Of a stretch of 64,000 nucleotides of DNA, positions 1 to 13,200 are shown in pieces; the stretch's first letter is position 1; every line of letters starts with the position of its first letter. The stretch is from Litomosoides sigmodontis (Eukaryota; Nematoda; Chromadorea; Rhabditida; Onchocercidae): NCBI GenBank assembly GCA_963070105.1, contig OY718808.1, positions 8,768,898 through 8,832,897 on the forward strand. Reading direction: 5' to 3'. Under the pieces are notes generated by a model. It was not told the origin of the DNA, did not search any database, and worked only from the letters and a program-made list of their open reading frames with translations. Both the position numbers and the translations under genes were made by a program.

Positions 1-104
1 GCTAGAAAGTTATTTGTCAACGGGGAATTAATCCTAAGGTGATAAATAAGAAATTAATAAAAGTTTAAATGTTAAATGATCAAAATCAAATTTTATATGC
101 TTAC

Positions 105-2738
105 CCGAATCTTTTTCCGGATCATTCGGAAGTTCCTCATGATCCATTGCAAAAGGCAAACTTTTCAGGAGTGGAATCCATGAAATTGCGGAGAAGTTAC
201 GATCCTCAAAAATAGTTGTTACATTTAGGCGAGTAAGTGAGGATTGGTTGCTTGAACTTACAAATATAAATGTCAAGAATTGTGGAGGAATGTTCAAACA
301 GAAATCAATTTTAAAAATTTTCAAAAAGCATTTGAAAAATGTACTTGCAAATGATTAGCATATTGATCTTTTGCGTCACTGGGAAATGCCTTATTAATTT
401 TCGTATATATCTTCTCGTCCATTCTTAAAAATAAAAATGTAAAACGTTCTATAAATTTCAAATGTTTATTTGAGTAAATATGAGATCAATTTTGAACAAA
501 TATGTAAAAATTCTTTCACTCGTCCTCTCTCTCTCTCTCTACTAAGATTCCTATCAAAGGGGAAAAAAAGCGTAGTTCTCATGTAGCTCAAGCTAACGAA
601 GACGTTGCATACCACAAGCAGCAGTCATCTCACTTTCACTTACGTACGTGTAACGCCTAGACAGTTAACATTAGAAATCAGTAGAAGCTCATTTCCTCGT
701 TCTCTCCTCACTTTTCACTTTAGCAGAGACTGAAAGGTTACATTTCCTTCTGAAAACTGCGCAAAAATTATGCTCAGTTGTTCTCCTCCCTATTGTATTA
801 GCATTTAGCCTATAATTATTAAATATTCAACTGTGCCATTCATCTACCTCAAGTCAATTGCTAATTTTAACAAATGACACAAGTAAAAGTAATACAGTAA
901 TTCGAAAGAAATATGGCTTTTTTACAATAGTACTTTAAAGTAAGTTTACCTGTAACCATTTAACTGCTCTAAAGTTGTAAAGAAATCACACGTTTGTGGC
1001 ATAATAAGCAATGTTGCTGTAGCTATTGGACTGTACGGCCAAGATTTGTGAAGCGATATTAGCGGTCTAAAGAGTACTTCCTGCAAATAAACGCACACCG
1101 TAAGCTGCTAGCTAATAGAGCTTAATGATATATTAATTAAGACAATTAAAAAAGTGCTAATACTAAATAGTCGCCTGAAAGTTAGAGTTAGGCTAAATAG
1201 CAAAAGTTGTTATGTTAGCTAGCGGAATTTTCTACGCAAATATGTCACTGAAAGCGATGATAAGATTTATTAATCAAAATTTTTGATAATTTCTTTCTTA
1301 CTGTATCAATAAGTATTGAGAGAATGCGTTTGAGATTTATCGTATAATTTGAAAATTCTTACCAAAAACATGTTACCACCAATATCGTTGCAACGCATAT
1401 TGTATTTTTCACGTAAACAATTCACGTAACACGATAATATGCTAGAAAAAGAAAACAATTTTATTTTAAGAAATTTTAATAATTGTGAAAAAAAATTGAT
1501 GTATTCATACAAATGTTTAACTTTTTAATTTTTAAAATTTTTTAAACAATAGCTATTAATTAGCCTTGAAGAGAAAGAAACAATGCGATTTAAACGTACC
1601 TACAAGCACCACCGCTCATTTTATTAAAATATTTCGCATTAATTTTAGTTGGTACTTCCGCTTCCGATACTGTAAACGGTAAGGTTGAGTGAATGAAACT
1701 GTACAGGAACCATCCAAGCACTCGACGAGTTGCTTTACATTTTTCCTGACATTCTGCAAAATACAAAATTTGCCTTTTATAAATTCTAATTAATTCTAAC
1801 TGACTCTTTTTGCTTTTTTTCCTTCTTCCTTCTGTTCTATTACAATATTTAAGTTTAAGTGTCGAAAGAATATGTATGGCAAAAATTAAATTATCAATTG
1901 ATTTCAAATTCTAATTGACTTATTTTATAACTCGTAGTACGCGTGATATGTAAGTGTCCATCGATTTCATGCCTTAACTATAGAACTTATACGTACAGTA
2001 AGCAGACTTACCACGTAAAACTTCTGTCGCATGAAGATCCAAGCATTCAAAAATATACTTAAAAGCTGTAATAGAGGAAACAGATAAGCTTAATATAATC
2101 AATCAATGAAAATGAAACATCAAAATAAGAAGTGGAAGTTTTGGGTGACCTGAAAATTGATTTATGCAGAAATGTCGGAAGCTGCCTAGCAGTGATTTAA
2201 TTCCTGTTTCTTTTGAGCACTTTCCGGGTACACGATTGGTGCATTCGATCACTCCACGTAATCTGCTAAAATGATAGCAAACGTGGGAGTTTTGCGTGTA
2301 AGCTTTACTTTCACTTTCAGAGTAGATTTTATGGCGAGGAAGAAGGTAAACGTGTAGATGCAATATTACGTAAAATACGTTAAAATAAAACGTGCTTGCA
2401 GGTGTTAACAAATCGTTCGAAATGATTTCCTGATACCAATGCTGCTCGAATTGCCAGAACGACTGATTTTGTACATCCTGAAATTTTTACAGGATAAGCG
2501 GAAAGTCTGGCAAAATTTTTAGCTCTAAATTTTTCATTAAAAATAAGTAAAAATCAAAATTCAAAATATAACTTACGTAAGCAGCGTACTATTTCTGATA
2601 CGATTGACTGTGGCGCTGCTGCAGTGATGTTGAAAGCTTTCGCCATTTCCTGCTTTAGTCGACCGCTTGATGAAGCATCTGTTGTTGCGTGTAAGTGCTG
2701 GAAGCGAACGTCATCATCCGAGCGTAATAGCTGCATAT
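105..2738 (-). CDS. Unrecognised multi-exon gene, 3' end outside the window
   Basis: I do not recognise the family. Exons on the minus strand, 5' to 3': 2738-2577 (possible ATG at 2736-2734), 2477-2392, 2265-2150, 2065-2012, 1753-1600, 1441-1363, 1080-950, 378-345, 204-105. From the second exon onward all splice phases agree and most donors are good gtaag/gtacg types. The last exon ends at a donor (gtaagc), so coding continues left of base 1. The chain is helix-like and Cys/Leu-rich with stretches such as ATEVLRECQEKCKATRRVL and LISLHKSWPYSPIATATL; I see no signal peptide, membrane segment or catalytic motif. The first junction is unresolved: using the strong donor after 2577 leaves a frame mismatch with exon 2, while a weaker donor at 2590 (GAAATA|gtacgc) restores it. 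An acceptor-like cccttcag two bases before the ATG would fit spliced-leader addition. The gene is divergent from the one at 4219. A helical-repeat protein is possible, but that is only an impression. Confidence 0.6.
525..540. repeat. (CT)n microsatellite
   Basis: About eight CT units within the intron between the exons at 950-1080 and 345-378 of the left-edge gene. Confidence 0.75.
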
Positions 2739-4218
2739 CTGAAGGGGAAAAATTGCATGTGTTCTTTGTCTAATTTAAATTTCTTCTAACGTTTTGTTTT
2801 AATTTCGAAAAATTTTTTCCATAGTGTATATGAGGCGATACTGAACGTGCATGAACAATTTTTCTAAAATTCACTCTCGCAATAGGCAATTTTATATTTC
2901 AATTTTGAGATCATTTCACGTTACGTAAGTGTAAAATGATTTGTTGCAAAATAGAAATTTAACAAACTCTCATCATCCTACCTTGCTATGTTTCCGTTTT
3001 CCCAACGGAGACATAGCCAGGTGGTAGTTTTTAGGTTTATTTTTTTCACTTTTTTCAATCTGAAAATTTTCATTTTTTTCAATCTGAAAATGACGATAGT
3101 TATTGTAAGTGAATAAAATGTGTACATCCTACAACGTAACTCTAATTTTTTGGTGTATTCAATTTCATCTAAGCAATTCTTAATTAAAAATATATGCAAA
3201 ATTCACCTTGCTATTTTATTCTCTTCACATTCACGTGTGAAAGACATTATTATTACAAGAGATAACAATTGTTAATTAATTTGCAAGGAACTAACCAGAA
3301 ATAACTAATTGATTGAAGAGAATTGAAATAATAAATAGGAATCGATGTGGAATGCTCGTCATATTTAATACTGAAATTTATGCATTTCTAAATAATAATT
3401 ACAAATTTAAAAGTGGAATTATTAGCCAATTTATTTCTCACAATTTTTCAATTAGGGACATTTCACAATAAAAGCAATTGCAAAAGAAAGAAAAACAGAA
3501 TTGTAAATTTTAATTAAAAGGGAAAATGATAATGAGTGAAATGGTCACGTCACCCACAGGATATAATTGATCATCAGTGTGAAGTGATCGGTTGCTGATG
3601 AAGGACAGAGTGATCTAAATTTGTCAAAAATCGAGAAGCTTCTTCTCTCATCGTCACACTTACTCCACTACAGGTAGATAGATAGATTGGTACATTGAGC
3701 GATCGGTCATTTCTAGGGGTCAATTAATTTCATGCAATATAAGCACCTGTAAAATTAGCTATTAATTTCTCAGTTCAAAAGAGAAATTAGTTAGTGAAGA
3801 TAAGGAAATTTTTGGATGTAATTTGTAATTTAATTTAATTTTCTATTCGTATTTATATAGCACATATTTTTAAAAACAGCATATAATTAACTTTCTTTCA
3901 TCACTGTTCGCTGTGTTCCGTCAGGAACGGTTGTTTCGATTTATGATCTTGATTACTTTTTTGTAATAATTTTAGTATTATGCTTGTTACGTCGCTTGAT
4001 CATCCTAAAATCAGTTAGTATTTTTTTCTTTAAGAAAAAAAATTTCACTTTTTTCAAAAAAAAAGGAGCTAGAGAAGAGTTTTACTACTGGTTACCTCCG
4101 TCCTGCATTTTCCTCTTCTTGTTTTCTTTTAAAAACAAAAAAAAAAGATTAAATTCAATCTGATAATTGAAAAAATTAGTGATATAAAGCACTCAGTTCA
4201 ACACTCTCTCCTTATCCT
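2739..4218. other. Divergent intergenic region between two unrecognised genes
   Basis: About 1.5 kb of AT-rich sequence separates the two divergent gene models and probably carries both promoters. It holds a local direct duplication near 3048-3090 (two copies of TTTTTTCAATCTGAAAA). On the minus strand there are two short ATG-plus-donor segments that could be leader exons of the left gene: 3014-2982 (MSPLGKRKHSK then gtagga) and 3246-3206 (MSFTRECEENKIAR then gtgaat). Neither joins the 2738-2577 exon in frame, so I did not include them. I see nothing else. Confidence 0.4.
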
Positions 4219-7200
4219 ATGAATTCCAAAATGAAATTTGAACAGGTAGCTGGGAGTGTTTACCGTTAATTGATTTCGGTATTGCACTGTTAAATACAAT
4301 TCCATCAAAACGTCTTAATTTAGCATATTTGCCGGAGACGGAAGTGGTTTGTCACATTTTGAATTCCTTTGAAAGCTTGCCTAATAGATAGAGAGAAAAG
4401 TAACGAAAACCATTTTAGCAGACCTAATTTAATTGCATTATCAAAAAGATAACAAAAAGCGATAGGTTTGAAATTTGAAACATTTTCATTGCAACTTTTT
4501 TCCCACTCTGACAATTGACAAAGTTCACAGCTGATGTGAGGATGAATTGATTAGATTCATTGTCACACCTGGATAAGCCATCCTTATCTCATCTTAGCAA
4601 AATTTGCGCATTACAAACGAAGAATGGAATCTTGCAATTTCACCACTGCAAATTATTCGTGGACTTGCAGCTTTGCATGCGCTAGCTGATGGCAAATGCA
4701 AAATTAAACTTGCCAATCTAATTTCAAAAGGTATGTATAGCATGTGAGAAAATATGCATAGAAATTAAATTTTATAGATTAAAACAGATCATTCATTGGT
4801 TGAGGAGGGATTGCTTTTAGCTAGAACGAAGTGTTGTTGTTTTCTTTTTTGTGGAACAATTTAAGAAATTATTGAAACGTCAGTGATAGAGTAATCAATA
4901 TTTTATTTTATAAAATAATTTCGTTTTTTTTTTTTTGAATGAATGAAATAAGTGGTAAGGGAAGAAAGAAGAATTTTGCTTTGAAATAGTTTGCTGTAAT
5001 TTGTTTCTTTTACAGCTCTCAGTGGAAGAGCAGGAAGATTTGGGAAGAGCATCCATGATAGCCTGAATAATCTTTGCATTAGTTATTTAAAATCGCTATC
5101 AAAAGGAGTGATAGAAATATACTTTGAGGAAAATCAGCTGCTAACGTTTGATAATGAATTAGTGGAATTTGTTGAGAAGTACTACGGTACAGAGGTTAGT
5201 TTAACCGTTTGCTCGACGTACACTTTGCCATCACTCCTTTATCACTTTTTACAGTTTCACAAAGCAAAAGGAGCAATAGTGCCTTCTGATTCGGAGGAGC
5301 AAACGAGGAGGGAGGTGGTGCAAACGATGTGCTTTCAAATGAGTTCAAATGGACAAACATTGGTGGACGAAATGAATAAAGCGATTACAGTAACTAATAG
5401 TGACTACAGTAGTAACTGACAAATGAATTTGTCATTTCAGTTGCAATTATTCAATTTTATCAGTTTCATTTCAAATGCAGGAAGAAGGTCATGGAGGCGT
5501 GGAGTATGTGGTACGTCGAGAGTTGTCACCAAAACAGAGGACACGTTTAGCACTGGTCACTATGTTCAATTCAACATTTTATTGGAAGCCACCTGGTCAA
5601 CTAACGCAAGTGGAAATATTTTTCTATGAAACATACAAGAAACTTGAAGCTGAACGTAGTGTGGTAAACTTAAACCTATTATTTTAGCGCAAGAAGAAAA
5701 CGAACAAGGTAAATGGTTTCGTTAACGTCCACGTCGTAAGCTAACAATTAAAGCTATACTAAGCCTGAAATTTAGATAAAGGCATATCGATGTAGTGGTT
5801 TATTCCGTACGTGTGTTACTGGAAATGGTACGCGCGTGATAGAATTAGATTCCGAAATTCCCAACCTTAAAATGTAATATTTTTAATGAAATTTAAAATA
5901 CCGATAAGGATGATGAAGTAAACAAACATTGCAAAATTTTCAAAATTTTTTTTCAAATACCTAATTTTTATTCGATATTCGCTTTTCATTTTTAGGTATC
6001 TCTTCCAACCACAAATGTTATTTTCAAAAGATTTCCTAAAATCACTAAATGCTGAAGAATTGCAATACTATATTGATCAGCTGCACCAAACACCGACGCA
6101 ACAATCGGTGGTTGCAACACAAACTTTAAAAAACAGTCTAATCAAAATTTTAATTTCTACTCTGAAAATTTGTAATTAAAGAATAATTAGGAAATTTTCA
6201 TTTGTTGAATATTTTACGCTTTAAATTTCACGCACTTAAAAGTTCATACATCATGTCAACAAATCGATATGATGTGGAAACAAAACATTCAGGTTGTAAT
6301 TCCATGTTTTTCGATCAATTCACCGGTTGGCTTACGGTCGGTGTTTGCATCGTGCAATCCGTTCTTTCATTTCATCCTCAAAAGCAAGCATCCCCTATCG
6401 CCGTATCCTTGCATTGCCCGGATATTTTCACCGGACAAAGCCGAATTTGGAAAGATTTATGGAAAAACATTGCAAGAAAATTATAGTCCATTTCATATAT
6501 ATCCACTTTGGGACTATTATCATAAAACTAAAATAGCTGTATGCATGAATTGAAATTTAAATTTAAATGAAAATTTTCAAATTAATTTTAGCCATGTAAA
6601 ATGGTTTTTTAGCAAAAGCTTTAACGAGCGAGTAGATAATTTTCTTCAATCGCTACTTCCTTTATTACCATTTCTCAGTTGTATTTTTCAAATTAAAAAT
6701 TTAAATCATTAAAAAAAATCAATTTCCTCATTTTACTACAGCTGAAAACTGGACAACCGGTGTCGGAAATAGGAATTGATAAAGAAATGCGTATGGTAAC
6801 TTTCAGTCAGCGAAGTAACTGCCTTTTTTTCAAAATAAATTTCAAACTTTTCAAGTAAATAATAAAAAAATAAAATGCACTAATCTATTACCAATCTCAA
6901 ATTATCCTGTAATCGAAACAATGATGGATTCTTATAAAACATTAAAGTAAAATGGTAATTTATTGCACTCGCAAAACAGATTATTTTTCGCTACAGCGAT
7001 GAAAGATGAACTGACTGAAAGAAAAGATCAGGAAATTGTTTCCGTAACCGGAAAAATGATGATAATCGAAGGTCAAGTTGGAGCTGATCGAAAGCATTAT
7101 ATAATCGGAATTCTCGGGGTTTGTTTTTTTCCCCTTTTTTCTCACTTCTCTTCACATTCTTCATACATATTAAAATTAGAATTCCTTCACAACCATGCAT

Positions 7201-8491
7201 TCCCCCTATCCGATCTAGCACTAGTCATAATTACGAATTCAATTTTGAATAGATACGAATTTGAAAATTTTGAATAAAACTCAAATTTGAATTTCGTATA
7301 ACAAAAAATTTAAATTAATTTGCAGACTAAAAACAATGAAAATTTTGGCAGTAAACGAATGCTCAGTTCACTTTCCAAACTGAAAATGATGGATGAAAAG
7401 GGAAGAGGAAGTTCGGAAAGGTACCATTCCATTAACATCTCAATTTTAAAACGCTAACATACGTAATCCTCGATTAGGCAGTTAGTTGAACAATATAATT
7501 ATAACTCATTCACCTAAGCTGTCTTCTTAATGCAAAATTCCACCGTCGTATCACGTACGTTGCACATTCATTCGTATAAAAATACAGGACAAGCGTAATT
7601 GGTAGCAACAGTGCGGCAACAACAAACAAGTGGAATAAAATCGATCGTAGTAGTAGCAGTTCTCAATCAAAACAATCACCACGAGCGCACAACATCAACA
7701 ATTTGTTGAAAAATACAATGAGGCGTAGGAGAATTCAGCGATCACTAACTGATCAGAAAAAAAGCCAATCGCTGCATAGTAAGGTGAATAGCAGTAAAAA
7801 ATTTGCATAAATTAAGCAGTCTCTAAACTATTTTCGGAATTTTTCACTTATTTAAATTGTGAGAAATTGATGCATTGGTTTCCATACTATTACATTTGCC
7901 TCAACTCTGTCCCTCCTGCCGCATTGCATTTTCTTTCAATCTTGGAAATAAGCCGCTCTAAAATTTCTTTTTTCTTTTTGCTTCTTTCTCCTCTTTCAAC
8001 AACAATGCGATTGTTCGTTTGAAATTGTTCCTTTCGCATTCGCTAAAAAGTTGCTGGAAATTGCTGAAATGAATTTCGGTGTTTGTTAGGATGTTGAGAG
8101 ATTCAGAAGACATTCCACAATTGGACCAATGCTCGATGGTAATGTGAAAAAAAAGTTAATAAAATCGTCAGCAAGCAAATCTACTACAGTGAAACGACAG
8201 CTTTCCGGAAGAGCCGAAACGACGCAATGCGATAGTCGGAACGATGAGAAGCCTAGCGAAACGCAATTATCGAAATCATTTCCACATTCGGTGAGTGAAC
8301 GCACAAAAACGGTTAGTTTCCCAGTTGTGTCGGACAGACTGCTCAGGTAGATTTGAAATTCAGGTAAGCGTAAAAAAAATTGATCAAAATAGAGAGTGGA
8401 AGGAGGATGTGGAGTGAATAAAAGTTGATAAGAATGTGATAGTTCATTAATTCAGCTAATAAATGAGTAATTCGTAAAGAAAGAGGAGTGG

Positions 8492-8526
<35 letters not shown>

Positions 8527-9523
8527 TGATTGAATTTTATCTTTGACAACAGACGAAAAAGAAGAATTTGCTAAAAATAAATGAAATATTTTAGGAACGT
8601 TTCATGGCTGGTGCAGAAATGGAAAAACAAAATGAAGAGGTAAATTTTTTAAATGTAAATTTTAATCGCACATTTTTCGCCTATCCCTTATCCAACAAGC
8701 AACCGTAGAAATAAATCATCAATGAGAGATTGTACCAACGATAGGTTTGAGAAGTGAAATTTCATTCTCTGATACTTCCTCTCTACTGGTACTAACTTTA
8801 GAAGGCAAAAAACTTTTTACTTTTTACTTCATACTGCAAGCACTACTAGTTTTGCATCTTACCTCTAGACTCTTCAATCCCTCTAGCACTTACCACTTCC
8901 GCAATATCATCAATTTCGAATACAACGAATTCTGATATCGATGTTACTTCCGCGGTTCATTTCAATTATTACAGTATCTTGTTTGATAATTTCAAAATAT
9001 TACAAGAAAGCATTTGTGTCAATTAATATTCCTATGCATATAGACTTCGCATGGCAAAATTTCAAGCGAAAAAGCAACCACAAAACTGAACGCAACAATT
9101 TTACGAAGTATAATTAATTGTGTAAAACTTCAATTGAAAAGCTTTCACTGAATGCATCGAATCAGCCGATCCAATAGTTTCATAATTTTCCCCAATTTTT
9201 TTTCCTTTCATCTTATCGCATTTTGATCAATTAGTGTTTCATTGTCGGCGTCGAACTTTTGCACCATTAATGCAGGAAAGCAGTCGATATTTCGTCTTTT
9301 GAAAAAACCCGAAATATCACTTGCTGATAAAAGAGGTACCATTGTGGTGGAGCAGGACGAGCCACCAGGAATCAATTCATATTTTGTAGCAAAAGAAAGT
9401 GAAGTGAAAGGTATGCATACTTTGCACATGAAATGTGGTAAAATGAAATTACTGGATGGTACGGAATTTTATTATGAGCTCGAAATGAAACACTGTTCGT
9501 TGAATTTATGCTTTGCTAAATAA
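4219..9523 (+). CDS. Unrecognised 15-exon gene, about 722 aa
   Basis: I do not recognise the family. Exons: 4219-4245, 4598-4730, 5016-5194, 5255-5389, 5481-5663, 5776-5873, 5996-6110, 6293-6538, 6742-6790, 6997-7118, 7326-7420, 7588-7783, 8090-8346, 8595-8639, 9235-9523; the total is 2169 nt, in frame to TAA. Residues 1-390 look folded and helical (IRGLAALHALADGKCKIKLA, then QRTRLALVTMFNSTFYWKPP). Residues about 430-610 form a Ser/Lys/Arg-rich, probably disordered linker (RRRRIQRSLTDQKKSQSL; RRHSTIGPML, a possible basophilic kinase site). Residues 627-722 look folded again and end LEMKHCSLNLCFAK. There is no signal peptide or membrane segment. Uncertain points: the start exon (ATG choice), the donor at 6790 versus 6795 (only 6790 keeps the frame), and the donors at 5389 and 6110. 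Its neighbours are the divergent gene to the left and exportin-7 3.7 kb downstream on the same strand. A nematode-specific or fast-evolving scaffold is one possibility. Confidence 0.66.
8495..8522. repeat. (GA)n microsatellite
   Basis: About 14 perfect GA units on the plus strand, in the intron between the exons ending 8346 and starting 8595 of the unrecognised plus-strand gene. Confidence 0.9.
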
Positions 9524-9524
9524 A
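9519..9524 (+). terminator. AATAAA polyadenylation signal overlapping the stop codon
   Basis: A perfect AATAAA spans the TAA stop (9521-9523) of the preceding gene. If used, the 3' UTR would be only about 15-25 nt. Further A-rich AATAAA-like motifs occur near 9805-9830, so this may not be the only site. Confidence 0.4.
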
Positions 9525-12500
9525 ACAACCTGAATTGGCATGCTATATTTAAATTCGATACTCTAATGTTATGTTTTTCCGTATATTTGGCTAATATTTT
9601 AAATTAATTAAATCAGAGTTAGTTAAGCTATTATTTAGAAACACAAGCGGATGTCATCTTTAATACACCATTCCTCTACATGCTTGTTAGCAAATCGGAA
9701 ATGGAACGGTTTCTCGTTGTAAGCATGGGACGATTCGTTCGTTTTACTGTCCTAAAATTGTTTTTTTTTATTTTAGAATTTAAAAAATGCTAGTTGGATG
9801 AAAATAAAAAAAAAATAAAACGAAAAGAGGTAAGGAAAGCAGTAAAATGGATATTTATCATTAAAATGGTTTTTCGTGTTTTATTTTTTTCCCTTAGCGG
9901 TTGACTTGTAACTTGAATTCTAGTCGTTCAATCAATTCCTTTCATTTCATTCATTTCAATTCCAATTAGTTCATTTTTATATAAAAAATTTAATTAAATA
10001 TCCTACTAATGTGAAAACAATTACAGACAAATATACAGGAAACAAATCCACCCGAAAATATGAATGACAGAGACGTGCCTGATCCAAACATATGATAATT
10101 ATCAATTTACATATATATTCAGGCATCAATGCTAATCAATAAATTATCAAAATGTTTCGAAATTTTCAAGAAAAAAAAACACGGAAAATTGTTTGATGCA
10201 AATTGCTAATAACGGTTTTGTCCCTTTCTTCCAGCTATTTTTATATTATCAATAATGCTGGATGAATTTTTATAAAACTTGCGTAAATTGATTTGAGAAA
10301 CAGTTAGTCGACTTTTGAAATTTAAATTAACATATTTTATAATAAAAATTTTTGACTTTAGGAACTTTTAAATTGAGCACTTTTTTTGTTTCTTTTTTGC
10401 GCAATTTACGACAGCAAAAATGTTAGTGACAATAAGATAACTGAGATGGATTGCTTCTTGCATCATTTCGCTTTTTCAAATATCTCTAAAAGTCATACAA
10501 AAATTGTAATTTTTCAATTTGAAATAAAATGTTCGCAGCGTGTGAATTGCATAAATTTCAGAGAAAAGAAGTTAATTTCAAAAATTCGAAAAATTAAATA
10601 TTTAGAATAAATTTCACAGAATAACTGCCTTGTCGAAGAATTACTTCTTCATTTTTTACTGCTCTAGTTTACTCATAGTTTTTGCTTCATTTCGCTTACT
10701 GATTTGCTACGGAAGAGATTCTCTCTCTCTGCTAAGTTAAATTTGTCTCGAAATGCGCTTCACTGCCTCGGGTCCGCTCAATTCAATCCGTTAAGCCTAA
10801 TTTACATATGAAGCACTTATTGATGTGTTATTGTTCTCTGACAATTCTCTCCCAAACAAAATTTTTTGAGATTTGTAAAAATTAGAAAAAGCATTTTTGG
10901 AAGTGCTATAAGCATAACGCATAAGCAGAACATGAATTCATTCTCGATTGAAGATAAAATTTGATTTAATTTTCTTCTGAACGTATCGCTGTAATATGAA
11001 CTGCAAGGTATTCTGCAAAACAACGCAGCACAATAATTTACAGGAGATAGAATCATGCTAATTAAATTTAATACAATAATTAAAAATACAGTAAAATACA
11101 AGGTTTGTCGTGCTTTTTACGTGTTCTGCTTTTTTTTGGAAATTAGTAATAAGATAGCTAGGTGCTACCTTCTCCACGATATCTTTCAGGCGTTTTTTTT
11201 TCAAGTAAAATAGAGCAAACAGGAAAGTGTACGAAAATAATTAAGATAAAGCAGTTGGCATGAAGTAGAAAATAATGTCTCAAAATAATGGAAGAAACAT
11301 TTAAAAAAATTTACTGTACAATTCAAAAATTTAAATTTAGCCTAAAATTGACAGCGATCGATGAAATTGTTGTGAAAGGAATGGAATGAATTTAATCAGT
11401 TACTTTAAGCGCATTACTATAATTACATTGTTGTGTATGGAAAACTATCCATAGTAATGCATACATTCGTTCATTAAAATTTCCGTGATCCTGCCGTTGC
11501 ATTAGAACGTTAATTATAAGAGTGACTTTTCCGCCTGTTGAAAATTTCCACTTGATCATTTGCGCAAGTCACGTTTAACACCTATCGTTACTGCGCTCGT
11601 TTTCAGCGTAACATATGAAGCAATTATTTGTGAGCGAAAAGTCACGAAATTTCTAATCACAACAAAAATCGAATCGAACTGAAACTTAACGTCAGATATT
11701 TGGCATATCCTCCTTTCTCAATCCAATAACTTCTTCTGTTTCCAGTGATGAAAGTAACTTTGCGCAATTTCACAAACCATTTCACATTTAATCTTTTGCA
11801 TTCAACTAATTTAACACACAATCATCAACTGCAATTTCAGATCATACTGTCTATTCCTTACTGGATATACTACTACTGTAGCCATTAGGTGTAAAGAAAT
11901 GCCTATAATTTTATTGTGTGAGCACTCTGTACAGGTTACAGTATTGAATAAAAATAGAAAAGGTACGATATTTAGTGATTTTTGCATGCGTGAAGAATTT
12001 TTCTAAATAATAGATCTTTGATAAAATTTTACCATTTGCATTCTTTGATAGACGATAACATGACATTTTTGTTGTAATAGCCAACCTCACGATTATGGTG
12101 TAAGTGTTGGTGCTATTTCTGAAAATAGAGGAAATAAGCTTCAAACTGCTAGAAATCTATTTCACTCGTTCAGTGATACGGTATTTTCAGCCTTTGAAGA
12201 AATAAGCGCATTTCATAGCGCGTCTATGTTTGGACAGCATGGTTCGTTTGGTTCTGTGAGAATTTCAGCTTCCGTTGAAAGCAGTGCTGCTGTGGTAGGA
12301 TCGGTGCGTGTGTTGCGCGGAGGGTGGAGGAGGGGGGGGGGCGCTCGTTGGAGAAGTGGATTAAGAGAGATAGTTTGGTTGTAGGGCTACAGAGGGTTTT
12401 CTGTAAGACTTTTTGTATTAGCCGAGGATGTGTTGATTTTTCATCTGGAGGTTCTCTGTTGTTTTTATCCCATCAGGTGACCGTTGATAACTTACTGCAT

Positions 12501-13200
12501 TGCAAGTATGAGAAAGGGCAATATCGATCTGACACATATAGGGAATTATTAATGGTAGTAATATTAGTAAAAAAGGTTGTTGTAGTGTCGATAATATATA
12601 ACTCTTAGAGAAGAGGAAAAGGCTTTGTGTTACTGGAAGATTTTTGGCCTACGCACTTCGGCGTCGTCGGTTTCATTTTCTTTAGTGTATTGCACATCTT
12701 GTGTTTTAAAACGGAAAATCATATGTAGCTTTTCGATGGTTTTAAAGTTCGTTTTTTAAACTTGAAGCTCTGTTCATATTGTAACTGTGTAGCTCAGATT
12801 ACATAAACAACAATATCTAAGTGTAAGTGAAATAAAAGAAATCGTAAGCTGAAATGGAGAAATGGAAAAGAGGCATAAACAGTTGATCATAGGTGCAGGT
12901 AAAGAATAATGAATAGCTTAAACTGATTCCATTGTATGAAACAGGGAGGAAAAAGTTACGTGGCCTATAATTGTCTGCAGTTCATAGATAATAGAAGATT
13001 CATACATTGTCAACATTTTCGTATTTTAGTAATTAAAGTTTTGCTTGGAAAAGTATGTAGATGTTGTTTATGAATCAATTTCAAGGGTTACCAATTTCGT
13101 TCTGATTGAGTGCATTTTGCAATCTACCCTCAACGGTTTTCACAGCGATTGTACGTGAAGACAAAGGCTGTGAGCAGGAAATTTGCTACGATACAGCACC
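9525..13200. other. Intergenic region upstream of exportin-7
   Basis: About 3.7 kb without a convincing coding exon. Open frames such as 10386-10610 and 11101-10817 (minus) are AT-rich and have no splice context or recognisable sequence. The only strong compositional break is a G-rich patch on the plus strand at 12316-12345 (GGAGGGTGGAGG followed by a run of ten G), preceded by TGTGTTGCGC. It lies about 0.9 kb upstream of the exportin-7 ATG and could be a promoter-proximal element. I see nothing else. Confidence 0.4.

Noticed and set aside
2982..3246. Two short ATG-plus-donor segments on the minus strand (2982-3014, 3206-3246)
   Set aside because: They look like leader exons but neither gives a frame-compatible join to the next exon.
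12324..12608. 94-codon plus-strand open frame over the G-rich patch
   Set aside because: Its composition is driven by the G-run, with no homologue recognised and no splice link to exportin-7.
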